Made by a program: the position numbers and the translations under genes. 64,000 nt of DNA from Euptelea pleiosperma. Its lineage: Eukaryota > Streptophyta > Magnoliopsida > Ranunculales > Eupteleaceae. The stretch's first letter is position 1. Each line of letters opens with the position of its first letter. Positions 13,501 through 25,500 of this stretch are shown here, piece by piece. The notes beneath the pieces are model-generated. The model searched no databases. It saw nothing but the letters and a program-made list of their open reading frames with translations, and was not told the DNA's origin. The stretch spans positions 12,221,929-12,285,928 of the forward strand of contig CM068541.1 of the NCBI GenBank assembly GCA_035048495.1, given 5' to 3'.

Positions 13501-16500
13501 ACCTGTTGTAATCTTGGATCGTAACCAGAATAAGAGATTAGGGTTAGAGATGGAAGACAGGAGAGGAGAAGAGAATTGGGGGAAGAGGAGAAATCGTGTA
13601 GAGCTTAGAATAGCCTACACGATTTCACCCAATATATATATTAAGTGAAGTTTTACAATATTACAAGGGCCCCCTGTAGAATATAAGATATTACAAGTAG
13701 GTCCCTAACAACACTCCCCCTCAAGCTGGTGCGAAGATATCTATCATGCCCAACTTGGATAACAAGTGCTCTAAGATCCCTTTAGTAACACCTTTAGTTA
13801 ACACATCTGCAACTTGATCAGCAGTATGGACATACGGTGTGCAAATAAGTCTCTGACCAAGTTTCTCTTTGATGAAGTGACGGTCTACCTCAATGTGCTT
13901 TGTCCTGTCGTGTTGAACAGGATTATGAGCAATGCTGATGGCTGCTTTATTGTCACAATACAGTTGCATAGACCCTTTGACAGGATATCCGAGCTCACTG
14001 AGCATAGTCTTCAACCATAGAAGCTCACATACACCATGAGCCATAGAACGGTACTCTGCTTCGGCACTAGAGCGGGCGACAACTGGTTGCTTCTTGCTGC
14101 GCAAAGACACCAGATTACCTCCCACATACGTGCAATACCCTGATGTGGAACGTCTGTCAGTGACTGAACCTGCCCAGTCAGCGTCTGTATAAGCTTCAAC
14201 TCACAGGTGTCCATTCTTACTAAACAGGAGACCCTTCCCTGGAGCCCCCTTAAGATAGCGTAACACTCGGTGTACTGTCTCAAGATGTGGAGAGCGAGGG
14301 GCATGCATGAACTGACTGATGACACTGACTGCGTATGCAATATCTGGTCGTGTCAGCGAAAGGTAGATGAGACGCCCAACAAGTCTCTGGAACTGGCCTG
14401 CATCAGCAATGAGATCCCCATCAACAGGATTCAGTCGATGTTGCTGCTCTATAGGCGTATCGGCTGGTTTAGCTCCCAAGTTTCCTGACTCTCGAAGGAG
14501 ATCAAGTACATACTTTCTCTGTGAAATAAACACACCCTGCTTTGACCTAGCAACCTCAATGCCCAGAAAGTATCTCAAGGTTCCCAGATCCTTGATTTCG
14601 AACTCTGTGCCGAGGTATTTTTTCAATCTACAAACCTCATCTGGGTCATCTCCTGTGACCACGATATCATCCACATATACAGTAAGAGCAGTAAGACGAC
14701 CTTGACTTCTCTTAATGAAGAGAGTGTGGTCCGCCTGACTCTGCGAGTAGCCAATCTTCTTGACTGCGGAACTGAACCTCTCGAACCAAGCCCTTGGTGA
14801 CTGTTTAAGCCCATACAAGGCTTTCTTCAGTCTGCACACAAGTTCCTTACTCCCAGTCGGACTGAACTCGGGAGGACCTGTCATGTAGACCTCTTCCTCT
14901 AGATCACCATGGAGGAAGGCATTCTTGACATCCAACTGGTGGAGGGGCCAAGAAAAGTTTGCCGCGAAAGATAACAAAACTCGAACTGAGTTCATCTTGG
15001 CCACTGGAGCAAACGTCTCCTGATAGTCAATCCCATAAGTCTGTGTGTACCTTTTTGCAACGAGACGGGCCTTGTACCTATCGATGCTTCCATCTGCTTT
15101 GTATTTCACTGTATATACCCACTTGCACCCCACGGGTTTCTTTCCTCTAGGCAATGGAACTAAATCCCAAGTACCATTCTTTTCTAGAGCTGTCATCTCC
15201 TCTAGCATGGCTGCTTTCCACTGAGGCTGGCTGAGGGCATCTGAGACACCAGATGGCAGAGCGACACTGGATAGGGAAGTAGCAAATGCCCTGTAGGATG
15301 GTAAGAGCTGTTGATAGGAAACAAAGTGAGAGATAGGGTGCTTGGTAACACAGTTCCGAACACCCTTCCAATGAGCAATAGGTACATCAATGTCTATGGG
15401 AAGGATAGTAGGAGCAACAGACATATCATCATGAGGATCACTGAGGACACGATTACCTGGATCGAGTTGGATTTCCTGGCAGTGAGCTTGGATGGTGGAC
15501 TGTTTCTCTTTTTGACGTCGTCTAGCATATGTCTTCAGCTGCTGATCCTGTGGCACAGTGTCAGTAGGAGATAAGGACAAGGGTACAGGAGACTCATCAG
15601 GCAAATCAAGGGGTACTGGTTGAGGAATCTCCCCCTGTGGAGGTATCGGACTCTCGTCAATATTCCCAAGCTCCCCCTGAAGAGAAGTCCGATCAACTGA
15701 GAAGAAGGGAAGACTCTCAAAAAAGGTAACATCTAAAGAAACAAACCGACGACGGGTAGAAGGATGGAAACACCGATATCCCTTTTGAGTTGACGAATAG
15801 CCAAGGAACACACATCGAACGGCTTTCGGATCTAACTTGTCCTTCCTGTGATGGGCGTGAACATAGCAAACACAACCAAAGACCTTAGGTGGAATGGAGA
15901 ACACAGGACAGGAAGGAAACATGAGTGAAAGGGGAGACTTTGACCCTAAAACACGAGAGGGCATCCGATTTATCAAGTAGGATGCCGTCAACACAGCGTC
16001 AGCCCAATAACCCTTGGGTACCCGAGTACCAAGAAGAAGTGCCCTAGCAACCTCCAGGACATAGCGATGCTTTCGCTCAGCGGTCCCATTTTGTTGAGGT
16101 GTATCGGCACATGAAGTCTGATGAAGAATTCCATGCTCTTCAAAGTAGGAGGCAAGGCCACTGTACATGTATTCCCCCCCATTGTCAGTGCGTAGGACTT
16201 TTAGGGTGGTGCCCAATTGATTGCACACCATTTTATGGAAGGTCTGAAAGATAGTATGCACCTCATTTTTTGATTTTATAAGGTAGATCCAAGTGTAACG
16301 ACTGTAGTCATCCACAAAAACCACAAAGTAGCGAAAACCAAAGATAGAAGTGGTGGGATTGGGTCCCCAAACATCAGAGTGCACAAGCTGTAAAGGAAAC
16401 GTACTTTTTTTATTACTGGTCGGAAAAGACACCCGACATTGTTTTGCAAGTACACAAGTTTCACAGTTAAACTCAAAAAATGGAATAGACGCAAACTGAG

Positions 16501-19500
16501 GTAACAGACTCTTCATGACTGAAAGCGGTAAATGACCTAGCCTGTTATGCCATCGCATTAACAGGTCTTTATTAACGCTAGAACTACTGACATTGGCACT
16601 AAACTGATGTGCAACAGAATATGAAGTCGGCTGGCTATCGAGCAGGTACAATCCACCATCCTCACGACCACTGCCAATCATCCGCCTCGTCTCCAAGTCC
16701 TAAAAAACACAGTGAGTAGGAAAAAAGGTAACACTGCAGTTTAGGCTCTTAGTAAGATGGCTAACAGAAAGCAGGTTAGTGGTGAATTTAGGAACATGAA
16801 GCACAAAGGACAAAGACAAAGTAGGTGTGGCAGAGATAGTGCCCTTCCCTGAGATAGAGGAGAAGGTGCCATCGGCCACGCGGACCTTATCCTTACCCGA
16901 GCAGATATTATAGGTGGAGAAAAGGGATGGCATACCAGTCATATGATCGGAGGCACCAGAATCAATGATCCAGGAAGGACCAATGGGTGCCGTAGACACA
17001 TGGTGGGCTGAATGGGATGTACCTGTCTGAGCAAATGATGATGTAGGTGGGGAAGGGCCATCAAGCTGAGTAAGTAATTGTCGAAGCCTGTCAATGTCCA
17101 TGCTAGAGAAGGTGTTGGACTGCCCAGAGGAAGGGGTCACATCAGAGGAATCTTGACTGGAGGCATGAGCAGCTGAGGTTCCATGTTTGCTACCAGAGGA
17201 CTTCTTTGAGGAGCCTTGCTTCCCCCCAGAGAACTGTGCGGGACAACCATGAAGACTCCAGCAGGTCTCCCGAGTGTGGCGACGCTTGCCATAGTGATCA
17301 CATCTGAGTCGATCACGATCATCAAGATCCCCATCCTTCTTGGATGTGGGTTTGCTCAATTTCTGAGTGGCCAAGGCAGACTTCTCAGATAAAGGAACAT
17401 CAGCATCTGTCTTAGAGCTCATGGCTCTCCTCCTGCTGTCCTCGCTCTGGATGTAGGAGTAGACCTGTGCAATGGTCGACGGTGGTGGATCTCTGCCCAA
17501 GATGTTGGCTCGAACCTGTTCATAGCTCTGGTTCAAGCCGCCAAAAAACTCGAATATGCGTCCGCGCACAATCATCTTCCGAAACTCCGTAGCATCCTTG
17601 GTACATGCAGGGGTGTAGGTCTGGTAGTGATCTACCTCTTCCCACTTGCTGCGTAACGCAGCATAGTATGATCCCAAAGGAAGATCGCCTTGCTTCAAAT
17701 GTGCTATCTCCTGCTGAAGTTCATACATCCTAGCAAAATTCCCATCTTGGGAGTAGGTCTGAGATGCAGTGTCCCATATATCATTGGCAGTCGGGAGAAA
17801 GAGGAAGCCTGTGCTGATCGATGTATGCATGGAGTGAAGCAGCCATGACATGACCATCGAGTTTTCCGCTTCCCACTTCTCAAACGCAACATCAGAGGAA
17901 TCAGGTGCAGTGACGCGTCCAGTGATATAGCCGGCTTTGACGCGTCCAGTGATATAGCCGGCTTTGCCTCGTCCGGTGATGTACATCTTGGCAGATTGAG
18001 ACCATGCGAGGTAGTTGGTCCCGTCGAGTTTCACCGTAGTGATCTGTAGGCCCGGGCTGTGATCACCATGACTTCCCAGACTGGGTGGGGCAACAATGAT
18101 CTCTGACTTGGCGGAAGATGACTCCTCAGATGTATTCATGGTAATAGAGAAGACTTTTCTGATAAGAAATCACCCGAACTGCTGCTGCGGAGGTGCAAAT
18201 CACCTTCTTTTTATTTTTAAAGCCTCCTGCTCGTGTTGCTCGCAGGATTCAGGCCTTTTTGGAACAACTCCTTTATAGATTTTCTATTGGAGAAAAAACC
18301 ACCGGCGGGAAACTTGTGAATGGTTCCGAGGACCTAAAAAAGGTTCATGGATAGGTGCGGTAGCACTAGGAAGAGGTTCTGGACTCCTCTAAGACTTGCG
18401 GCTAGGTCCAGAGGGTCTTCTCTGACCTTTTGGAAGGGGCGGCTAGGCTTGGTGGCTCTTCTCCAGGCTTCTGGAGTGGGCGGCTATGCCTGATAGCTCT
18501 TCTCCAGGCTTCTGGAGTGGGTGGCTAGGCCTGGGAGAACTTCTCCAACCTTTTGGAGTGGGCGGCTAGGATTTCAGACTCTTCTAAAGCCTGCGGCTAT
18601 CCATGGGAGATGATCTCCTTCTTTGAAAAGCCCTTCGCATCGAATTTCGCAATCCCTAGGGTTCTTCAGACCTCTAGGATTGAGCCATGGTTACATAACC
18701 ATGCTCTAATACCATGTTGTAATCTTGGATCGTAACCAGAATAAGAGATTAGGGTTAGAGATGGAAGACAGGAGAGGAGAAGAGAATTGGGGGAAGAGGA
18801 GAAATCGTGTAGAGCTTAGAATAGCCTACACGATTTCACCCAATATATATATTAAGTGAAGTTTTACAATATTACAAGGGCCCCCTGTAGAATATAAGAT
18901 ATTACAAGTAGGTCCCTGACAACAGCACCGACTTAAAGAGGGGTGTTGTAAGGGAAAATTAGTCATTTAGTTCTTATTCACTTAGTTGTATTCCTAGTCA
19001 CAAAAATCTCCGATTTTTTTTAAAAATCTCCGATTTTTTGAATTCACGAATCAATCGCCGATTAATCGGCAAAAACGGCAAAATCTCCGATTAATCAAAA
19101 AACTCGACGATTAATCAGGGATTTTGCCGATTAATCGGCGAAGACCCATTTTTTCCCCTTTTGATTTCGATTTTGGAACTATGAATGATATATCATGCTT
19201 ATGAGTTATAAGTTATGAGCTATGACGTATTATTATAGAATTATAGATGTGCTTTTCATCAAATAATTGCATTTTGTTAAAAATAACATTTCTAACTTGA
19301 AAAATGCCATGATATTTTTTTTTATTTTTGCCGATTTCTGCCTGTTTTTACCGAATTTATCCGAATTTTCCCGACTTGACCCCTTGCCGATTTATTGTCG
19401 AATCCCGACTTTGTGACTTGTATTTTCTCTCATTCTCAGGGGTATTATTATCACCTTTAGGAATTTTTAATTAAATAAAAGCCATTTGGAGTCCTGGAAC

Positions 19501-22500
19501 ACACACAAACTCCACTTCCTCTCATCTTTCTTCTTCTTCCCTTCTTTTTTTCTCTTAAACCCTAGTTTTCTACTAGTGAGTGAGGACAGTTTTTGAACAA
19601 AGTTGTGGTATCAAAACACACTTACCTTGACATCTTAGCAAGCTAGCATCCTTGTTTATAGGGGGCATGAACAAATTCTCTTGTTGTAACTTTATCGTTC
19701 ATTGAAGAAAAATGCTTTCTAATTCCCCTTCAACTCATCAATTACTAGTTTCCTTGTCCTATAAATTCTGATTTGCTTTTGGATTCCATTTACTTGTTAA
19801 TGTCAAACAAAGAGAATATGCATCTTCCCACGGTCCATTACAAACAAGGGAACAATTGTGCATGTAATGATGGTTTATTCCAAGACTAGTTCGATATTCT
19901 TGTAAACAAACCAAGTTCTAAAACTTGCTAACAAAAATTAATTGTAGGTAACTCAAAAAACTACAAGCTTCTGTGAGGAGAACTATAGAAAGGATAAAAG
20001 AAATACTTGCAACAAATTTAGAAAAGAAAAAGGAAACCATAAGCTGAGCAACTTAAGTATATGGTAAAGAATTGCCCAAGGCATGCATCTCTTAAGTGGT
20101 GTCGTGATGATCTTCTTACAATGGGTATGGAAGCATATGCACCGCATATTACCCCGGCAATACAATCATATGATGACTAAAATTGAACCACCATCCTAAT
20201 AGCATTGAAGGTTATCTGAAGATGAGGATATCTTAAGAATACCGTGTCTCAATATTTCGAAGTCTTTTTTGTACGCGAGTGGATTAGTTGGTTAGTATGT
20301 CAGTGTATGAAGGCAGCTTTTGAACCCAGGTCTGTGGTATTTAACATTAAATATTATAAAGTGGGGTCTAAATACAGATCTACTGAATTCACAACTGTCT
20401 TAGTTGCAACGTTAATCGATTTAGGCCTTTACCACACTTCTTGTTATACAGGCAAAACTAAGATCTTTTCTCATGAACTTCAGTAACAACTACTAGGATA
20501 TGTATCGGTTAACTAGTGCTTGAATTACAAATGACATATGAACTAAAACGTCCAACTTATTCACAATTATATGTTTACAAGCATGAAATGCCACCTGTTC
20601 AGCAAGTTTAAAGCTGTGCGTACGCATGTATTCCATCCCAATGTACAGAGTTGGTAAATGGCACCTGGAATAAGAGAATATCAAGATTCAACCTGTAGAA
20701 AGAACATTATAAGAGATAAGAGGATTTTAACTATGGATAACTTGAGCAATAATGGATCAACACTTTATGCCATACCTATTAGCTATAAGAATGAAAATTA
20801 TAAAAATCCAGCGGTATGTAACAAGGACATTCCGTTTTCTATAATTTTCCGTGTCGCACACACTCCGACACACCTTTTTAATGCATATCAGCTTAATTTA
20901 AATACATTTTTTCTACATTGCATACTTAACATGGCGTATAGTATTTAAAAGATATATCTTTCAGCATAAAGAATGAATTGTACAGACGTGTGGGGGTCAA
21001 GTCTTTTTGATACTCCATATCCGTGTCGAACACCAACACACAAATCTGTGTCCTTGTTACATAGTTTATATCATTATGACTATAAAGAGATGGAACGTCT
21101 GATAATATCTTTAGCCCAAATGATTTCAATATTGCCACTAAAGAGATTGCCCATACTATCATGGTTGACTTTCATGCCTAGTATCCCCAAAATAACATCT
21201 TTCTAACAAGTACCCTGGTAATCTCACTAGTTTTCAGTATTGAGGTTTTCATCTATCGATGGTGTCTCCTTCATGAGTAAGTATGCCCTTGATCTTCTCT
21301 CTTACAAAGATGATTAGTTCATAGTCAGGATTTGACTATGAACCAACTCTATCAATTCTTGCACACTCCAACTCTTATTGCTTCTTCTGATATTCAGTGT
21401 ATTCTTTACCTCATTAAACTTACTCTTAATCATGGTTTCCTTTGTCACTGTATTTGTTTCTGAGCAGGGCCGGCTCTACCTTAAGGCCATTAAGGCGGTC
21501 GCCTAAGGCTCCTTGGTGAGAGAAGGCCCCCAGCCTAGGTCCCACTAACCACGTGGATTTTTAGCCCACCTCTTATTGGATATACAAACCAAAAATCAAC
21601 TTGATTGATTATCTATAGCCATAGGTTTTAGTAGTTTTTAGGACATGATTCTAGCCATTGGATTCAAGCATGTCCTTTGCGTAGTAAATCTAATGGCTAC
21701 AAATCATCAATCAAGCTTATTTTTAGTGTGTTTATCCACCAATAGGTGGGCTGAACATCCACGCAGTCATTGTACCCAAAAAAAGATCTTTGTAGGGCCA
21801 TGAGAGTCCTCTGCATCGATTGCACCGGGAGTCTTCTACATCAAAAATAGTTGTTTTTGATTATCAAAAATAGTTGTTTTTGATTATCAAAAATAGTTTT
21901 TATATAAAGATTTCCAATAATATAGAGTTTAATTTTTTAATTAATATCATATATATTTAATATATTAAATATAACAAAAAGGCCTTATATAGAGTTTTAG
22001 CCTTAGGCCTCAACTTGTATCAAGACGGCCCTGTTTCTAAGCATCTGCTTATAGTGATGCCAATTGAGCAAGTACTGTTGAAGATCTCATTCTACTATTG
22101 GCTTTCATGTCTTCCTTGCTTAGTAGGGTTAATAGACCAGGTTCAAGCCTGGCTGGGCCAAGGTCCACCTAAACACCGTCATTTTCCTTCTTCAGAAAAA
22201 GTAACTTATACCTCTGTTCCTTCTTTTACGATTTGGATAGTTAACTAGAATAGAAGACGTATCAATGGATCCTAGATGGGACAAGATAATGGTCCCTCTT
22301 CTCTAATTTTTCTTCCTTTTCTTGATTCATGATGCTAGAGAGGGCATTCTTCTCTTTTCCATTTTTTTTCCTGTTGTATAGTCTTGTCCCTTTTCCTCAA
22401 TACAATGATGATGCCAAATAGGTGTATTTTGTGTAAGTCTAACGTCGAATCTGTGGATCATGTGCTCATTCACTGCGGATTTACTTATGAGATATAGCAA

Positions 22501-25500
22501 GCTTTCTTCACTTTATTTGGCATAGCATTTGTAGTCCCACAACACGTGAGTGGATTTTTCCAAAGAAGTTCAAAGGACCCTTTCGTTGGGAATGGTCGAT
22601 TTCTATGGGATATTCACCCGTGTACTATTTTATGGGCTATTTGGAAGGAGAGGAATTTAAGGGTTTTTTAGGGAAAAGAAGAAGAGATTCATGAAGTGGT
22701 CTTAAAAGTGAAAGCTCTTATTTATCTCTGGTCTTCCATTTCCCCAAATTTTAGGGAATGTTTTTTAAGATTTTATATTTAGATGAGAAGAGTTGTTATG
22801 GGGTATCTTCTCCTCGTTTAAGGAGCTAGATCCGCTTTTGTTTGTTCTTGTGGGGTTTCCCCCTTCTTAATGATACATGCACACTTATCAAAAAAACAGA
22901 CTTTACTCATATCAATAATATAATAATAATAATAACATCCTTCATTATGGAGTAAAAACCAACGACATCAACTATAATCAAAAAGAGAAGTAAATTGAGA
23001 ATAGAGCATTAGCTCATGTTTCTAAGCAAATGAAGTGGATTTTGAAGGATCGAAAAATGGAAAGAACTTTCCAATGATGAATTTTAACACCATTCTTCCA
23101 AAAGACCAGTTAGGTAATGAACATATCTTTTTGTACTTATCATAATGGGAAGGACATAAAACAAGAAATACTTAGTTCAATATGCGACTAAACAAAATTT
23201 GCATAGAATATTTACCCAGGAAACAAACGAGCTGCAGTGCGAAAAGCAGACATTGCTTGATCACCCTCTTCTAGTGCAGCATAAGCATTTCCATGACCTA
23301 TCCAAGCGGGGGGAAATGTTCCATCCAAGTTTGTAGCCTTGCTATAAAATAAAAGCTTGGGCCAATAAGAACTATATTTGACTCATTTATATGCAATAAA
23401 GATATCAGTTCAAGCCAAATATCGGATATGCAAAACAATCAATTAAAAAGCCAATGACTTTATATAACAATCCAAGAGAAAATGTAGGTATAAGACCAAA
23501 AACAAGAGCAAGAGCATTTAAAAACCCATGTAGCATGTGACAAGGAAGCAGAAACACAAAGTATGTTTTAAATATTAAGGGTGTGTTTGGCTGTAGGGTT
23601 CACTCTGTCATGATCCACATTAATAGCTTATTTGATTGTTTGACTTGTAGGAGATTAAGGGAAGAGGAACATTCAACAAACCAATTTCCAGCATATTTTG
23701 TGGAAAAGTTCGACCTGCAAAATCAGTTTTCCCCTTTTACATGGATGTGACACTCATCCATGAAATCTCTCCCATTATCTACAGCAAGACGGCATGACCA
23801 CGGTTGAACTATATAAGTACAAAATTAATAAATATAATAGACGTAGTAGAAAGCTAGATGAACCCAAGGTTAGGACTTTTTTTCTAGCATCTTTTGTAAA
23901 GTGGGTTTAAATTACAAATTTACAATATGGTTTTTGGGGCCTGCAGGAGGACGTAATTAGCATTTTCCATTTTCTTTTATTCTTGTGTTTGGGCCCCCAT
24001 TTGGGTACATGAAGTTCTCTTGGCTCATTAAGGGCACTTATGTACTTTTGCATCTCATGTATAAAATAAACTTAGCGTAGAGGTAAGTTATTTTTTCTCA
24101 CTATCCTTTTTCTCCCATCTTTTTCTTCTTCTTTCTTTCCTTTATGGTATCAAAGCTTCTGATCCTGCTCTCCACGAACGCTTGTCCGATTTACGCAATT
24201 TCAAAGGGTTTTGTTCGTCTCTCAAGGCTTTACAAGTTGATGTAAGCATCATCCACATCAGGTCATGTCACTGCTGACGTCAATATATAGTTTGGTTGAT
24301 GTCAGCAAACCGTAAGACCCAATTAGCAAGAGACTGGTACCATTTGATTTGTCTCATTTTTCTATTAATTTTGGTGCAATTTATTTCTAGATTTTTTCTT
24401 TTTTTGATAGGTAAAAATTTTATTGAAAAGGCAGAAGCCTAGGCCGAAACAGGACACGCAGCTTAAGAGGTAGAGATAACCTACAAAGAGCTAACCCAAG
24501 CAAAAAACCAAAGCTAAGGAAAACAACAGACAGTCAACCTTCCCTAGCAAATAGTAAATCCCAGCAGAATACAAAATCTTCAAAGAAAAGACCTCTGTAT
24601 TCCACAAACACCTTAGACCACAAATCCACGTATTTCTGGATTTGAGGACTCCTTAGATGAGTTTTGAGGTTTTTTAAGGTTGAGTTTTCTGGAAATTCAA
24701 AATGTGCAGTCTAGAGTTTTCTTAGGTTTTGATCTACCTTCATTTGGAGTTGAGACCATAGGGTTTGGGTCTTATTTTTCTTTTTTTTCTTTTGGCAACT
24801 CTTTCAATTCGTATATGGCTTGTTTCAAGATTCACTCTAGTTTGGATGCACTGCATCAATCTTTGGAATTGTTTCTCTTTTACTCAGTCATTTCTGAGTT
24901 TTCTTTGCTTTAGCTGCCTTGATTGGTGATTTAAATACATGTTTGCCCCTCATACTGTACTTGAAGGTATTATGAAGGTTCTTTACCCAAGGATTGGCTT
25001 ATTGGTTACAATATTGAAGATTTAGATATGATTTATGCATGTTGAGGCTTGATGGAAGCTATGTTCATTAAGTTGTAGTTTAATGTTGGTGTTGCGATTT
25101 TCTTTTAACAGTATTGGAGTGTTATTGAGCACTGCCCACTTAGTTTGAAAGACTTTGTATTTGAGTTATGGCCGAGGAGATATCTTCCTCTACTTTAGGA
25201 TCAATTGGTTATAGAATTCCATCTCTCTTTTAATGAACCTATGCCATTGCAGATTACGACTATGAAGTTGAATCGATCATACTACATACCATGGTATCAC
25301 TCAATCAAAATATTTCTCTTTTAGAATGTTGATAGGATACATTAATGGAAAGGTAGTTAAGCCCTTATGGGAGCCACAAAGAGTACAATATGGGGTGGGC
25401 TTCACTACTCTATGAAGCCACACATTAACAATGGCCTTCAGAGGATCTCTACTGCTAAGGAGCTTGCTCAAAAGTATTCCCAACATAACAATGTTGCTCG

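Larger units (their letters stand above)
13504..18924 (-). mobile_element. Young 5,421-bp Ty1/copia retrotransposon with intact LTRs and target duplication
   Basis: LTRs of 210 bp (13504-13713 and 18715-18924) start TG and end CA and differ at one base by eye (A/G at 13707/18918). The flanks are GCACC at 13499-13503 and 18925-18929, a 5-bp target duplication. PBS and polypurine tract are present. One continuous frame runs 18139 to 13721 (1473 codons) and is broken only by two nonsense codons. Small size, single frame and short LTRs fit an Ale-like lineage (inference). It landed about 15 bp before the 3' LTR of the older Copia. Confidence 0.95.
7295..19590 (+). mobile_element. Old, decayed plus-strand Ty1/copia, interrupted by younger insertions
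   Basis: The 5' LTR begins TGTTGTAAGCGC at 7295 and runs to about 7617; the 3' LTR begins TGTTGTAAGGGA at 18944, preceded by a GACTTAAAGAGGGG polypurine tract. Coding remnants in order: gag around 8195-8970 ([12 protein letters not shown], then KEKC of a zinc knuckle), protease DSGASNYMT near 9240, integrase about 9620-10480, reverse transcriptase/RNase H about 12100-13500 ([30 protein letters not shown]). Frameshifts and stops occur throughout. It belongs to the same broad family as the young element inside it. Confidence 0.8.

Noticed and set aside
14011..14340. 109-residue minus ORF overlapping Copia RNase H
   Set aside because: Out-of-frame shadow; the true frame reads YTDADWAGS and YCDNKAAIS.
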